Source of the DNA: Ruegeria halocynthiae
GTDB taxonomy: Bacteria > Pseudomonadota > Alphaproteobacteria > Rhodobacterales > Rhodobacteraceae
Direction of reading: 5' to 3'
Assembly: GCF_000743705.1 (NCBI RefSeq)
Contig: NZ_JQEZ01000002.1
Span: 616,862 to 680,861 of the forward strand
Length of the DNA stretch: 64,000 nucleotides
Part shown: positions 17,705 through 27,471 of the stretch, piece after piece
Layout of the letters: each line of letters opens with the position of its first letter
Numbering within the stretch: position 1 is the first letter of the stretch
Translations under genes and position numbers: made by a program
The notes under the pieces: generated by a model
Seen by the model: the letters and a program-made list of their open reading frames with translations, nothing else
What the model was told of the DNA's origin: nothing
Database searches by the model: none

Positions 17705-18162
17705 TGATCTTGTTCTTTTTGGTTGCTTTTAGCAATCGCTCTGAGTTCAGCTTTGATGCAGAACGGAAAAACGACTGCGTTTGAGATAAACGCCACTGTC
17801 GTCAGAAACGCCATCAAATCCACAGTGTGGTCCGTGATGTACCAGAAGTGCAATATGTACATGCTGACTGGCCCGATATTAGACAATGCTAATAAAAAAT
17901 AGGCTGACGAGTTCACCACAAGGAAAATCAAAGTTGCCAGGACAGCAAACGCCAGCACTTCACGCCAACCCGGCATGTGACCCTTAGAACGCGCTACCCC
18001 GCGTCCTGCAATAGCAGCTGCCAGAATCGCGGACAGAACCGGTATGCCGATATTCGTAAGGTCAATTCCGGTCAGGGTAAGTAAAACGACAATAGATATC
18101 GGCAGCAGATAACGGATGGCCACGAGCCAAACAGTGTATTGCCACAAGTCTATCCTTTGCAA
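17701..18162 (-). CDS. Small AT-rich membrane protein inserted in the pdxJ-acpS operon
   Basis: A 153-residue protein with four likely membrane spans and a charged C-terminal tail (KSNQKEQDQ). Its pattern of a short Gly/Arg loop after the second span ([17 protein letters not shown]) resembles the ABZJ_00895-type family, which has no known function; this match is weak. The start is TTG at 18162, decided by AGGAGG at 18168-18173. Codon use is AT-richer than acpS and pdxJ, which suggests a later insertion. The stop overlaps the acpS ATG, so it is translationally coupled. Confidence 0.7.
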   Translation of the reverse strand: MQRIDLWQYTVWLVAIRYLLPISIVVLLTLTGIDLTNIGIPVLSAILAAAIAGRGVARSKGHMPGWREVLAFAVLATLIFLVVNSSAYFLLALSNIGPVSMYILHFWYITDHTVDLMAFLTTVAFISNAVVFPFCIKAELRAIAKSNQKEQDQ

Positions 18163-18182
18163 TTTCGCCTCCTGAAATCAAC

Positions 18183-18198
18183 TTAAAGTACTGTTAAC
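18183..18198. promoter_or_regulatory. Full CtrA-type site
   Basis: TTAA (18183-18186), seven bases, then TTAAC (18194-18198) match the TTAA-N7-TTAAC consensus of the cell-cycle regulator CtrA. It lies 21 bases before the TTG start of the small membrane protein, inside the short gap after lysE. Confidence 0.5.
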
Positions 18199-18206
18199 TT
18201 TATTTC

Positions 18207-18830
18207 TTACGACACCCGCACCGTCAGAATCTTGTAACTGGCCACCCCAAAGAACCCGGCAAAGGCAAAATCGAACCAGCGGCGGGTGCGGCGATAGGTG
18301 CGGACCATGCGCGCGGATGAGAACAGGAAAGCATAGCCGATGAAGATCAGCAACGATCCCGCATAAAGCAGGCCGAAATAACCCAGCAGCATCGCAAGGC
18401 TGGCGTCACTTGGCGCGACAATGGCATAGATCGACCCCCAGCTGAGGATCGCCTTGGGGTTGGTCAGATGGATGGCTGCCCCTTTGGCGAAGATTGTTCT
18501 TAGCGACCCCGTGACCGGGTTACCCAACGCCACCTCGTCCGAGGTCATGGCGCGGCGCAGCGCCTTGAACGCCAGCCAGCCCAGATAGGCCACACCAACA
18601 TAGCGGATCACCTCGAACACCCAGACATTGGCCAGCATGATCGCCGACAGTCCCAGCGCCGCAGCGATGCCCCAGGCGGCGGACCCGGCGCAGATGCCCA
18701 GTGCAAAAACCAGCCCGGCAGTGCGGCCTTCGTTCATCGCGGTTCCGGCAATCCCCATGGTCGCAGGCCCCGGTGAGCCCCCCGCCATCAGCCAGGCAAG
18801 CCAGATAGCGACGAACCCGGATGTGATCAT
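18207..18830 (-). CDS. LysE/RhtB-family amino acid exporter
   Basis: The 207-residue polytopic protein has the LysE family start (GGSPGPATMGIAGTAMNEGRTAG) within the first 40 residues, with the conserved Pro-Gly-Pro, then about six spans and a typical Ala/Gly-rich core (NPKAILSW). Such carriers export amino acids or homoserine lactone-like compounds. The substrate is not readable. It overlaps the pdxJ stop by four bases (ATGA), so it is in the operon even though it is not part of the usual pdxJ-acpS order. Confidence 0.85.
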   Translation of the reverse strand: MITSGFVAIWLAWLMAGGSPGPATMGIAGTAMNEGRTAGLVFALGICAGSAAWGIAAALGLSAIMLANVWVFEVIRYVGVAYLGWLAFKALRRAMTSDEVALGNPVTGSLRTIFAKGAAIHLTNPKAILSWGSIYAIVAPSDASLAMLLGYFGLLYAGSLLIFIGYAFLFSSARMVRTYRRTRRWFDFAFAGFFGVASYKILTVRVS

Positions 18831-19573
18831 GCACGCGCCTCATCCATAAGGCGGCGCATTTCGGCGATGGCCGGGGTAAGGCCCAAAAAGATCGCCTCGC
18901 CGATCAGAAAGTGGCCGATATTCAACTCTCGCACCTCGGGAAAGGCGGCAACGGGTTTCACCGTGTCATAGGTCAGGCCGTGGCCCGCGTGCACCTCAAG
19001 GCCCAGAGAATGGGCAAAGCTGGACATTTCACGCAATGATTCCAGCTCGCGCGCGGCCTCGTCCTGGCGGCCCTCGGCATGGGCATCGCAATAGGCGCCA
19101 GTATGCAGTTCGATCACCTCGGCCCCGATGCGATGGGCGGCCTCGATCTGGCGTTGATCGGCGGCGATGAAGATCGAAACGCGGCAGCCGATATCGCGCA
19201 GGGGCGCGATGAAGTGGGCCAGCCTGTTTTCCTCACGCGCGACTTCAAGCCCGCCTTCGGTGGTGCGCTCCTCGCGCTTTTCGGGAACGATGCAAACCGC
19301 GTGCGGCTTATGGCGCAGGGCGATTTTCTGCATTTCATCCGTCGCCGCCATTTCAAAGTTCAGCGGCACCGACAGCACCTCCATCAGCCCATCAATATCG
19401 GCGTCCGAGATGTGGCGGCGGTCTTCACGCAGGTGGGCGGTGATACCATCGGCCCCGGCCTCTTCGGCCAGTTTGGCCGCGCGGAGCGGGTCAGGATAGA
19501 CGCCGCCACGGGCGTTGCGCACCGTGGCCACGTGATCAATATTCACGCCCAGACGCAGGGGGTTATCAGACAT
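18827..19573 (-). CDS. pdxJ: Pyridoxine 5'-phosphate synthase
   Basis: PdxJ joins deoxyxylulose 5-phosphate and 3-amino-2-oxopropyl phosphate in the DXP-dependent vitamin B6 route. The 248-residue TIM-barrel shows NIDHVATVRNARGG near the start, ADGITAHLREDRRHI and the EVHAGHGLTYDTV phosphate-binding region. I start at ATG 19573; a GTG one codon upstream is in frame. The start lies inside the end of the DUF2062 gene, so the two are coupled. Confidence 0.97.
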   Translation of the reverse strand: MSDNPLRLGVNIDHVATVRNARGGVYPDPLRAAKLAEEAGADGITAHLREDRRHISDADIDGLMEVLSVPLNFEMAATDEMQKIALRHKPHAVCIVPEKREERTTEGGLEVAREENRLAHFIAPLRDIGCRVSIFIAADQRQIEAAHRIGAEVIELHTGAYCDAHAEGRQDEAARELESLREMSSFAHSLGLEVHAGHGLTYDTVKPVAAFPEVRELNIGHFLIGEAIFLGLTPAIAEMRRLMDEARA

Positions 19574-20264
19574 CACGCGTTTCCTTTTTCAGACTATTGC
19601 CCGAGCCTAATGGCTTTGTCAGAAGAGTAGCAGGGTTTGCTTCGGCCCGGCGTTTGATTTCATCGAATTTTGCTTTGATTTTGTCGCGGCGGCGTTGCTG
19701 ATAGGTTCGGATCAGCGGCAGGCTAAGGTAAAAGCACACTATCCCCGCCAGCAGACCGGGCAAGACGCCACCAATCATGTAGGGGTAAAACACTTCGCGG
19801 TAGAAAACCCCCAGCCCGTTCCAATCCGCGACCTGATCGGTGAACATCGCGAGAAAGTTGTTTTTCAAATCCCCCATTGCACCGGTAAATTTACCCATCA
19901 GACCGTGGGTTTCGCTTTTTTCAAACTCTGTCCCCAACAGAAAATGGCCGGTCTGCAAACAGATCACACCAATGGGTACATAAGTCAGAGGGTTACCGAA
20001 GAATGTGCCGCTGAGCGCCGCAAGGATGTTGCCATTCAGCAGCCGCGCACCGATGGCTGCAACGAGAAAGTGCAACCCATAAAACGGTGTGAAGGCGGCA
20101 AAGACCCCTGCGCCGATGCCACGTGCAATCCGCTCAGGTGAATCCGGCAGGCGGCGGACACGGTGCTTGACGTAGTGAAAGGCCCGCGCCCAACCCCCAC
20201 GGGGATAGACGAATTCCGAAGCGATCCGGGCAGGCGAGCGTCGATCTCGGCGCTTGAAAACCAC
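19566..20264 (-). CDS. DUF2062 membrane protein
   Basis: A 232-residue protein with the DUF2062 pattern: an amphipathic basic start, PERIARGIGAGVFAAFTPFYGLHF, then GNPLTYVPIGV and a second membrane pair near 165-190, ending in a basic, probably coiled tail. Family members are inner-membrane proteins without a defined activity. The start is GTG 20264. It lies 16 bases after rsh, its common neighbour in Rhodobacteraceae, and overlaps pdxJ. Confidence 0.88.
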   Translation of the reverse strand: MVFKRRDRRSPARIASEFVYPRGGWARAFHYVKHRVRRLPDSPERIARGIGAGVFAAFTPFYGLHFLVAAIGARLLNGNILAALSGTFFGNPLTYVPIGVICLQTGHFLLGTEFEKSETHGLMGKFTGAMGDLKNNFLAMFTDQVADWNGLGVFYREVFYPYMIGGVLPGLLAGIVCFYLSLPLIRTYQQRRRDKIKAKFDEIKRRAEANPATLLTKPLGSGNSLKKETRDV

Positions 20265-20280
20265 TCGTGATCACCCCTTC

Positions 20281-22413
20281 TCAGCCAGCCGCCATGGCGG
20301 TTTTGGACCTGTCCCGATACCGTTCGACCGCGGCAACATCGCTTTCAGCCTCGAGCATCAGCATCAGCGAATGCAGTTGTTCCAGGTCGCGCAGTTCGAC
20401 ATTGATCATAAGCCGGTAAAAATCCGGTTTGCGGTCGACAAATTCCAGATTGGAGATATTGGCCTTTTTCTCACCAATCAATGTGCAAATACGACCCAAT
20501 ACCCCGGCATCGTTTCCAATTGTCAGATCAAGCGTGGCACCATAGACGGCGGGGTGCGTGCCCGAATGCCAGTGCAGATCGACCCAACGGTCCGGTTCGC
20601 TTTCGAATTCGGAAAGGCGGTCGCAGTCGATGGCATGTACGACCACGCCCTTGCCGCGATAGGTAATGCCCACGATACGTTCGCCCGGCAGGGGCTGGCA
20701 GCAGGGCGCGCGGTCGAATTTCTGCCCCGGTTCCAGACCAATCACCGCGCGGCGCAGCGGGATGGCGTCGCCGTCATCCTGCGTCAGTTCTGGGTAGACC
20801 GCGCTGACGACGTCATGGGCGGTCAGTTCGGCACTGCCGAGGCGGGCCAGCAGCTCGTGCCGGTCTTTCAGACGCAGGTGTTTGGCGGCGGTATCCAGCG
20901 CCTTGTCGGTGGCTTTGCGGTTCACATGCTCGAAACCGGACCGGGCCAGTTCCTTGCCCAGCTTGATGAACCGCTCGCGGTCCACCTCGCGCAGGGCGCG
21001 GCGAATGGACGTTCGGGCCTTGCCGGTAACAGCGATTTCAAGCCATGTAACCTGCGGCGTCTGACCGTCGGCGGTGATGATATCCACCGATTGGCCATTC
21101 TTGATCCGGGTCCACAGCGGCACGCGAATGCCGTCCACCTTGGCCCCTACGCAGGCGTGGCCGATGCGGGTGTGGATGGCATAGGCGAAATCAATCGGCG
21201 TCGCCCCACGCGGCAATTTCACCACATCCCCTTTGGGCGTGAAGCAAAACACCTGATCCGAATACATCTCAAGCTTGACGGCTTCGAGGAAATCTTCGTG
21301 ATCTTCCTCGCTGTCGAACTGTTCGGTCAGGTTTGCGATCCACTTGGCCGGGTCGACGGCAAAGGGGTTTTCCGAACGTACGCCATCGCGATAAGACCAA
21401 TGCGCCGCAACGCCGGTTTCGGCCACATCGTGCATCTGGCGGGTGCGGATCTGCACCTCGACCCGTTTACCGTCGCGTCCCGATACCGTGGTGTGGATCG
21501 AGCGATAGCCGTTCGATTTCGGCTGACTGATGTAGTCCTTGAACCGCCCGGGAACCGCGCGCCAGCGCTGATGGATCGCGCCAAGGGTGCGGTAACACCC
21601 TTCCTCGGTCTGGGTGATGATACGGAAACCGTAAATGTCGGACAGGCGCGAAAAGCCCTGATCTTTTTCCTGCATCTTGCGCCAGATCGAGTAAGGCTTT
21701 TTGGCACGGCCAAAGACCTCAGCCTCGATCCCGGCCTTTTCAAGCTCATGCCGCATGTCGCCGGTAATGCGATGGATCACGTCGCCGGTTTCACGCTGCA
21801 AGGTGATAAAGCGGCGAATGATCGACTGGCGGCCTTCGGGGTTGAGAACGCGAAAGGCGAGGTCTTCCAACTCCTCACGCATCCACTGCATCCCCATGCG
21901 GCCCGCAAGCGGCGCGTAGATATCCATCGTCTCGCGCGCCTTGATCACCTGTTTTTCCGGGCGCATCGCCTTGATCGTGCGCATGTTGTGCAAACGGTCG
22001 GCCAGCTTGACCAGAATGACCCGCAGGTCCTTGGACATGGCCATGAACAGCTTGCGGAAATTCTCGGCCTGCTTGGTTTCGCGGCTGGACAGCTGCAGAT
22101 TGGTCAGCTTGGTGACACCATCGACCAGCTTTGCGACCTCTTCCCCGAACAGCTCGGACACTTTGCCGTAATTGGCTTTGGTATCCTCGATTGTGTCGTG
22201 CAGCAGGGCCGTGATGATGGTTGCATCATCCAGACGCTGTTCGGTCAGGATGGCGGCAACGGCAACGGGATGGGAAAAATAGGGCTCGCCGGAATGGCGG
22301 AATTGCCCATCGTGCATCTGCTGGCCGAACTCATAGGCCAGTGCGATACGATCAGCATTTGTCTTGGGGTTGTAGTTGCGGACCAGCGCAATCAGATCGT
22401 CAGCAGAAATCAT
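20281..22413 (-). CDS. rsh: Bifunctional (p)ppGpp synthetase/hydrolase, RelA/SpoT family
   Basis: The single Rsh enzyme of alphaproteobacteria makes and breaks (p)ppGpp in the stringent response. The 710-residue product has an HD hydrolase domain with HDTIED (His72-Asp73), a synthetase domain (about 230-370, with YISQPKSNGYRSIHT), a TGS domain (near 390-450) and a C-terminal ACT domain (about 630-705). The intact HD motif supports hydrolase activity. It directly follows rpoZ (26 bases). Confidence 0.97.
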   Translation of the reverse strand: MISADDLIALVRNYNPKTNADRIALAYEFGQQMHDGQFRHSGEPYFSHPVAVAAILTEQRLDDATIITALLHDTIEDTKANYGKVSELFGEEVAKLVDGVTKLTNLQLSSRETKQAENFRKLFMAMSKDLRVILVKLADRLHNMRTIKAMRPEKQVIKARETMDIYAPLAGRMGMQWMREELEDLAFRVLNPEGRQSIIRRFITLQRETGDVIHRITGDMRHELEKAGIEAEVFGRAKKPYSIWRKMQEKDQGFSRLSDIYGFRIITQTEEGCYRTLGAIHQRWRAVPGRFKDYISQPKSNGYRSIHTTVSGRDGKRVEVQIRTRQMHDVAETGVAAHWSYRDGVRSENPFAVDPAKWIANLTEQFDSEEDHEDFLEAVKLEMYSDQVFCFTPKGDVVKLPRGATPIDFAYAIHTRIGHACVGAKVDGIRVPLWTRIKNGQSVDIITADGQTPQVTWLEIAVTGKARTSIRRALREVDRERFIKLGKELARSGFEHVNRKATDKALDTAAKHLRLKDRHELLARLGSAELTAHDVVSAVYPELTQDDGDAIPLRRAVIGLEPGQKFDRAPCCQPLPGERIVGITYRGKGVVVHAIDCDRLSEFESEPDRWVDLHWHSGTHPAVYGATLDLTIGNDAGVLGRICTLIGEKKANISNLEFVDRKPDFYRLMINVELRDLEQLHSLMLMLEAESDVAAVERYRDRSKTAMAAG

Positions 22414-22439
22414 CCGGTCCGCACCTTCGTCTTTGGGAA

Positions 22440-22793
22440 TTACCCCTGGCCTTGAGCCTCCATCAGAGCGCGCAGCAGCTTCTCTTCTGACATATCGTCA
22501 TCGGCAGGTTTATCCGATTCCGCACCCATCAGCAGCGCCATCTGATCTTCTTCCGGCTCGTCCACCTCGATCTGGGTCTGGTTGGCCTCGATCAGACGTT
22601 CGCGCAGATCATCCGCACCCTGGGTTTCATCCGCGATCTCGCGCAGCGACACGACAGGGTTCTTGTCGTTGTCACGATCAACGGTGATCGGGCCACCGGC
22701 AGAAATCTCGCGCGCCCGATGGGCGGCCAGCATCACCAGTTCGAACCGGTTCGGAACCTTGTCTACACAATCTTCGACCGTCACGCGGGCCAT
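22440..22793 (-). CDS. rpoZ: RNA polymerase omega subunit
   Basis: Omega helps fold and hold the beta' subunit and is part of one ppGpp-binding site in proteobacteria. The 117-residue product begins with the family motif [20 protein letters not shown] and continues with AAHRAREI. The C-terminal half is an acidic tail, as usual in alphaproteobacteria. It heads the rpoZ-rsh operon. Confidence 0.97.
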   Translation of the reverse strand: MARVTVEDCVDKVPNRFELVMLAAHRAREISAGGPITVDRDNDKNPVVSLREIADETQGADDLRERLIEANQTQIEVDEPEEDQMALLMGAESDKPADDDMSEEKLLRALMEAQGQG

Positions 22794-22887
22794 GGGGCGC
22801 TCTCCGTTACTGAATCCATGTCAGGAAGAGGTTTATCTAAGCGCGAATCCCCGCCTTGACAAGCAGGAAATGCGGCACAGCCGCGGA

Positions 22888-23457
22888 TCACAATGGGGTG
22901 ACCGCCGCAATATCATCAGCCGGCAGGTCCCCAAGCATTTCCGCAACCGTCCGACCCAGCACCGGATGCCGCCAATCGGGGGCCACATCAACCATCGGAA
23001 CCAGCACAAAGGCACGGTCCTGCAATCGCGGGTGTGGCAGGATCAACTGATCCGGTGCCTGGTGTTTCTGATCCTCCACCGGCAAGGCACGCCAATGGTC
23101 GAACCCCGCCCGATCCGGAAGAACCAAATCGTCATAACACAGCAAATCCAGATCCAGCGTGCGCATTCCCCAACGCTGAACCCGCTCGCGGCCATATTCA
23201 TGTTCGACGTCATGAAGTACCCGCAACAGTTCGGCCGGGGATTTCTCTGTCTCAACCAACGCTGCAGCGTTCACGTAATCCGGCCCCGCGCCTGCCGGAA
23301 AGCAGGGCGTTTCAAAAAAGCGGCTGACGGCGCGAATCACCACCCCTTGACGCGAAATCGCGTCAAGAGCCTTGCGAAGTGTCACCCTGGGTCCTTCTTC
23401 TCTCAATTTGAGATTTGCACCCAGCGCAAGCACGGCTTTTGACGAAGAATTGCTCAT
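22888..23457 (-). CDS. folK: HPPK, folate pathway pyrophosphokinase
   Basis: FolK transfers pyrophosphate from ATP to 6-hydroxymethyl-7,8-dihydropterin. The 189-residue product has LALGANL at 10-16, RFFETPCFPAG, the signature RTLDLDLLCYDD, and HPRLQDRAFVLVPM. Length is slightly above the 160-residue core. It is divergent from the NYN-domain gene and 94 bases upstream of rpoZ on the same strand. Confidence 0.95.
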   Translation of the reverse strand: MSNSSSKAVLALGANLKLREEGPRVTLRKALDAISRQGVVIRAVSRFFETPCFPAGAGPDYVNAAALVETEKSPAELLRVLHDVEHEYGRERVQRWGMRTLDLDLLCYDDLVLPDRAGFDHWRALPVEDQKHQAPDQLILPHPRLQDRAFVLVPMVDVAPDWRHPVLGRTVAEMLGDLPADDIAAVTPL

Positions 23458-23487
23458 GCTACTCCCTATATTCGGTGAATTGCATAC

Positions 23488-23517
23488 TTGCGATACGGTT
23501 TAAAACCCCTAATTATA
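23488..23517 (+). promoter_or_regulatory. Possible sigma-70-type promoter of the NYN gene
   Basis: TTGCGA (23488-23493) and ATTATA (23512-23517) are 18 bases apart in an AT-rich gap and 78 bases before the ATG. This is a consensus-like pair, not proven. Confidence 0.35.
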
Positions 23518-23595
23518 GACATATCAGCGCGCCGCCTATTTCTAGCTCACTCACGCATCATTCGGCGTTCTGGTTAGTACCGGAAGGATCAATTT

Positions 23596-24171
23596 ATGTT
23601 TTATAAAGACGAACGGCTAGCGCTGTTCATCGATGGCTCGAATCTTTATGCGGCCGCAAAAGCACTGGGGTTTGATATAGACTACAAACTGCTGCGCCAG
23701 GAATTCATGCGACGCGGCAAAATGCTCAGGGCTTTCTACTATACAGCGCTACTGGAAAACGACGAGTATTCGCCGATCCGTCCCCTGGTCGACTGGCTGC
23801 ATTACAACGGCTTCACCATGGTGACGAAACCGGCAAAGGAATACACCGACAGCATGGGGCGTCGGAAAGTCAAAGGGAACATGGATATCGAACTGACCGT
23901 CGATGCCATGGAACTGGCACCACGCGTCGATCATATTGTGCTGTTTTCGGGCGATGGGGATTTTCGCCCGCTGATTGCCAGCCTGCAACGTCAGGGCGTA
24001 CGCGTTTCGGTGGTTTCGACCATCCGCAGCCAACCGCCGATGATCTCGGACGAGTTGCGCCGCCAGGCCGACAACTTCATCGAGTTGGAAGACCTGCGCG
24101 ACGTGATCGGGCGGCCCCCGCGCGAAATGCCGATGGAGCCGCGCAGCGTCGCAGCCGCCAGCGGACAATAA
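23596..24171 (+). CDS. NYN-domain protein (LabA/DUF88 type), putative RNase
   Basis: A 191-residue PIN-like NYN domain protein. The acidic active-site residues are visible in [12 protein letters not shown] near the start, [13 protein letters not shown] and the [10 protein letters not shown] motif, which together would bind Mg2+. Members of this family are predicted or shown to cut RNA. In cyanobacteria LabA affects clock output. AAGGA precedes the ATG. It has its own terminator and so is likely monocistronic. Confidence 0.88.
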   Translation: MFYKDERLALFIDGSNLYAAAKALGFDIDYKLLRQEFMRRGKMLRAFYYTALLENDEYSPIRPLVDWLHYNGFTMVTKPAKEYTDSMGRRKVKGNMDIELTVDAMELAPRVDHIVLFSGDGDFRPLIASLQRQGVRVSVVSTIRSQPPMISDELRRQADNFIELEDLRDVIGRPPREMPMEPRSVAAASGQ

Positions 24172-24208
24172 ACCCCGACCACTCACCAACCCGGGGATGA
24201 CAGAAATC

Positions 24209-24246
24209 GGCGCGGTCAGGATTCACTCTCCTGACCGCGCCTTTTT
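24209..24246 (+). terminator. Rho-independent terminator after the NYN gene
   Basis: A 13-base perfect stem GGCGCGGTCAGGA (24209-24221) / TCCTGACCGCGCC (24229-24241), a 7-base loop, then TTTTT. Confidence 0.95.
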
Positions 24247-24367
24247 CAACTGGGAACAGGTGCTGAGATTTCTTTTGGCTCGCACCGTTTCTTGTCGGTT
24301 CAATGACACAGTCCCGTCTGGACCAGGGCCAGGAAAAGACTTACCTGTGGCTTATGGAGACCGCGAC

Positions 24368-25318
24368 ATGACAAAGCCCCCCCTGATCCTTTACCTTGCC
24401 GCACCGCGCGGGTTCTGCGCCGGTGTCGACCGCGCCATCAAGATCGTCGAAATGGCGTTGGAAAAGTGGGGCGCGCCGGTCTATGTGCGCCACGAGATCG
24501 TACACAACAAATTCGTCGTTGATGGGCTGCGCGACAAGGGTGCCGTCTTTGTCGAGGAACTGGATGAATGTCCCGATGATCGCCCGGTGATCTTTTCCGC
24601 CCACGGGGTGCCGAAATCCGTCCCCGCATCGGCCGCGCAGCGCGAAATGATCTATGTCGACGCCACCTGCCCGCTGGTATCCAAGGTCCATGTCGAAGCC
24701 CAGCGCCACGCTGAGGCCGGGTTGCAGATGATCATGATCGGCCACAAAGGCCACCCCGAAACCGTCGGCACCATGGGCCAGCTGCCCGATGGCGAGGTGT
24801 TGTTGGTTGAAACAGTTCCGGATGTGGCCACCGTGCCCGTGCGCAACCCCGAAAAGCTGGCTTACGTCACCCAGACCACCCTGTCGGTCGATGACACCAA
24901 AGACATCGTCGCCGCACTTGAAGCACGGTTCCCGGCGATTGTCGGCCCGCACAAGGAAGACATCTGTTACGCCACCACCAATCGGCAAGAGGCGGTCAAG
25001 GCAGTAGCCCCAAAATCCGATGCCCTGCTGGTTGTGGGCGCGCCGAACTCGTCAAACTCGCGCCGTCTGGTCGAGGTCGCATCGCGCGCCGGGTGCAATT
25101 ACGCCCAGCTTGTGCAGCGCGCCACCGAGATCGACTGGCGGGCGTTGGAAGGTATCTCCACCGTCGCGATCACGGCGGGCGCATCCGCCCCCGAAGTGCT
25201 GGTCAACGAAGTAATCGACGCGTTCCGTGCCCATTACGATGTCACAGTCGAAATGGTGGAAACCGCAGTTGAGAACGTCGAATTCAAAGTACCCCGTGTC
25301 CTGAGGCAACCCGCATGA
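24368..25318 (+). CDS. ispH: 4-Hydroxy-3-methylbut-2-enyl diphosphate reductase
   Basis: IspH makes IPP and DMAPP in the last step of the MEP isoprenoid route, using a [4Fe-4S] cluster. The 316-residue product has the three cluster Cys in [20 protein letters not shown] and ICYATTNRQ, plus the conserved His in SAHGVP and GHKGHPE. I use ATG 24368; 57 codons upstream in the same frame include the terminator of the previous gene and are not part of the protein. Its stop overlaps the next start. Confidence 0.96.
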   Translation: MTKPPLILYLAAPRGFCAGVDRAIKIVEMALEKWGAPVYVRHEIVHNKFVVDGLRDKGAVFVEELDECPDDRPVIFSAHGVPKSVPASAAQREMIYVDATCPLVSKVHVEAQRHAEAGLQMIMIGHKGHPETVGTMGQLPDGEVLLVETVPDVATVPVRNPEKLAYVTQTTLSVDDTKDIVAALEARFPAIVGPHKEDICYATTNRQEAVKAVAPKSDALLVVGAPNSSNSRRLVEVASRAGCNYAQLVQRATEIDWRALEGISTVAITAGASAPEVLVNEVIDAFRAHYDVTVEMVETAVENVEFKVPRVLRQPA

Positions 25319-25767
25319 ATGGCATTCCAAGGGCCCCTCTGTTTCTGGGGCTGGCCGGGTTGATCCCTTTTGTCTGGGGGGTGTTGACCTATCTGAACGA
25401 CGACCTGCACGCCTGGGGCACGCAGGCGCTTGGTTCGCGGTTTGTCGGGCCTTATATCCAGCTGTTTTACGGCTCGGTGATCCTTAGCTTTATGTCGGGC
25501 GTTTTGTGGGGGTTCGCGACAAAGACCTCTGGCGGCAAGGCGGCAACCTGCTATGTCCTGTCGGTTCTGCCCGCGCTTTGGGCCTTTGTCAAAACCGGCG
25601 GCGGGGCTGTCAGCACCGGCACCAACCTGATGTACGGCTTTGCCGGGCTGCTGGTTCTGGACGCCATCTTTGCCTATTGGCGGCTGACCCCGACCTGGTG
25701 GCTGCGTCTGCGCGTGTTGCTGACAGCCGTTGTTCTGGCCTGCCTGGCTGTAGGAGTGTACCTGTGA
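25315..25767 (+). CDS. DUF3429 membrane protein
   Basis: A 150-residue protein with about five hydrophobic spans. It shows the DUF3429 pattern, with [12 protein letters not shown] at the start, then [16 protein letters not shown]. No function is established. It overlaps ispH by four bases (ATGA) and the next gene by four, in a tightly packed run ending at 27428. Confidence 0.8.
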   Translation: MNGIPRAPLFLGLAGLIPFVWGVLTYLNDDLHAWGTQALGSRFVGPYIQLFYGSVILSFMSGVLWGFATKTSGGKAATCYVLSVLPALWAFVKTGGGAVSTGTNLMYGFAGLLVLDAIFAYWRLTPTWWLRLRVLLTAVVLACLAVGVYL

Positions 25768-26348
25768 CCGACGAAAGAACGATCAACGCCTATACGACCC
25801 GGGTGGCGGATTACCTCAAAATCCCCCTGCCCCCGGAGCAGATCGAAGCCCGCCTGACCTTTGCCGAGGCGGTGGGCACAGGCTATGTACTGGATCTCGG
25901 CTCTGGCCCCGGATCGGACAGCGCGTTTTTCCAGCGTGAGGGCCTGACGGTGCGGGCAATGGACGCAACCCCGGCCTTTGTCGACTACGCCCGTGAAAAC
26001 GGTGTGGATGCATATCTGGGCACCTTTGACGATGTGACCGAAGAGGCAGAGTATGACGGCGTCTATGCCAGCTTTTCCCTGCTGCACGCGCCGCGCGCGG
26101 ATTTCCCGCGTCATCTGGCAGCCATTCACCGGGCGCTAAAGCCCGACGGCATCTTTTTCCTTGGCCTGAAACTGGGCACGGGCGAGCACCGCGACGATCT
26201 GGATCGCTGTTATACCTATTTCTCACAGACCGAGGTCGAAGGCGCGTTGGGTCAGGCCGGTTTCACGGTCGACCGCATCACCACAGGCATGGGCACCGGT
26301 CTGGCCGGGTCTTATGACGGGTTCATTCTGGTGCTAGCCCATGCCTGA
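25764..26348 (+). CDS. Class I SAM-dependent methyltransferase
   Basis: A 194-residue Rossmann-fold methyltransferase. It shows the SAM-binding motif [16 protein letters not shown] near 40-55, the acidic end of strand 2 (VRAMDATP) and motif [14 protein letters not shown]. The substrate is unknown. The start is GTG 25764, overlapping the preceding stop; an open extension to 25506 in this frame is a shadow of the DUF3429 gene. Confidence 0.85.
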   Translation: MTDERTINAYTTRVADYLKIPLPPEQIEARLTFAEAVGTGYVLDLGSGPGSDSAFFQREGLTVRAMDATPAFVDYARENGVDAYLGTFDDVTEEAEYDGVYASFSLLHAPRADFPRHLAAIHRALKPDGIFFLGLKLGTGEHRDDLDRCYTYFSQTEVEGALGQAGFTVDRITTGMGTGLAGSYDGFILVLAHA

Positions 26349-26808
26349 GCTGTTTGCCTATACCGATGGGGCCTGCTCCGGCAATCCCGGCCCGGGCGGC
26401 TGGGGCGTGCTGCTGCGCGCAACCGATGGCGATACCGTCCTGAAAGAGCGTGAGCTGAACGGTGGCGAGGCCGAAACCACGAACAACCGGATGGAACTGA
26501 TGGCCGCAATCAGCGCGCTTGAGGCACTGGAACGGGCGTCGAAAATCACCATAGTCACTGACAGCGCCTATGTGAAAAACGGCGTCACGGGCTGGATATT
26601 CGGATGGAAGCGGAATGGCTGGAAGACCTCGAACAAGAAGCCGGTCAAGAATGTCGATCTGTGGCAGCGGCTGGATGAGGCGCAGACCCGCCACGATGTG
26701 ACATGGGAATGGGTCAAGGGTCACGCAGGTCACCCTGAAAACGAAAAGGCCGACGAATTGGCTCGTGCCGGAATGGCCCCATTCAAACCGAAAAAGACCC
26801 AGGCATGA
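26341..26808 (+). CDS. rnhA: Ribonuclease HI
   Basis: RNase HI cuts RNA in RNA:DNA hybrids. The 155-residue product has the four acidic active-site positions: Asp in [16 protein letters not shown], Glu in NNRMELMAA, Asp in [10 protein letters not shown] and Asp near the end (ENEKADELA), with the His loop [12 protein letters not shown]. It overlaps the methyltransferase end and its own stop overlaps the next ATG. Confidence 0.97.
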   Translation: MPELFAYTDGACSGNPGPGGWGVLLRATDGDTVLKERELNGGEAETTNNRMELMAAISALEALERASKITIVTDSAYVKNGVTGWIFGWKRNGWKTSNKKPVKNVDLWQRLDEAQTRHDVTWEWVKGHAGHPENEKADELARAGMAPFKPKKTQA

Positions 26809-27428
26809 GCGGCCTGGCTTTGCTGGACTACGCCTCGGTGCTGGTTTTTGCGCTGACGGGCGCATTGGTGGCCAGCCGGGCACAACTGGATTTGGTGGGG
26901 TTTGCCTTTATCGCCTGCCTGACGGCGGTGGGCGGGGGTACCCTGCGCGATCTGCTGCTGGACCGGCACCCGGTGTTCTGGGTCGGGCAGCCGGGTTACA
27001 TCCTGATCGGAGCTGGTGCCGCAATACTGGTTTTCTTCACCGCCCATCTGGTCGAAAGTCGATACAACTGGTTGGTCTGGCTGGACAGTTTCGCCCTGTC
27101 GATAGCTGTAGCGGCAGGCACCGGCGCGGCGCTGTCGCTGGGGCAATCTGGTACAATCGTGGTGCTGATGGGGGTCACGACGGGGTGTCTGGGCGGGTTG
27201 ATGCGCGATGTGGTGTGCAACGAGGTGCCGCTGGTCCTGAAACAGGGTGAGCTTTACGTCTCATGCGCTTTGGCCGGTGCGGTGACCGCCGTGGCCACAA
27301 ACCGCCTTGGGCTTGATGAACTGACCACGCTGGCGATTTGCGCACTAACCTGCTGGGCCTTGCGGGCGGGATCACTGCTGTTTGGCTGGAAACTGCCCGT
27401 CTACAAAAGCCGCCCGCCGCGCCGTTAA
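26805..27428 (+). CDS. TRIC-type cation channel (UPF0126) family protein
   Basis: The 207-residue membrane protein has two repeated three-span units. Each carries a Gly-rich, charged helix break ([18 protein letters not shown] in the first, [16 protein letters not shown] in the second), diagnostic for the YadS/UPF0126 group related to trimeric intracellular cation channels. A potassium or other monovalent ion is likely. It overlaps rnhA by four bases and ends the run. Confidence 0.85.
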   Translation: MSGLALLDYASVLVFALTGALVASRAQLDLVGFAFIACLTAVGGGTLRDLLLDRHPVFWVGQPGYILIGAGAAILVFFTAHLVESRYNWLVWLDSFALSIAVAAGTGAALSLGQSGTIVVLMGVTTGCLGGLMRDVVCNEVPLVLKQGELYVSCALAGAVTAVATNRLGLDELTTLAICALTCWALRAGSLLFGWKLPVYKSRPPRR

Positions 27429-27449
27429 CCGGCCAGCGGTCTGGCCGGT
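27428..27449. terminator. Bidirectional hairpin between convergent genes
   Basis: ACCGGCCAG (27428-27436) / CTGGCCGGT (27441-27449), perfect nine-base arms with a four-base loop, at the stop of the TRIC gene and facing the GlsB-like operon. No T-tract follows. Confidence 0.6.
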
Positions 27450-27471
27450 ATCCCGCCCAAAGGTCAAAAGG

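Noticed and set aside
20254-22455. Plus-strand open frame of 733 codons opposite rsh
   Set aside because: rsh on the minus strand has all domains of its family. The opposite frame is open because of GC-rich codon use, shows no family motif and no ribosome site.
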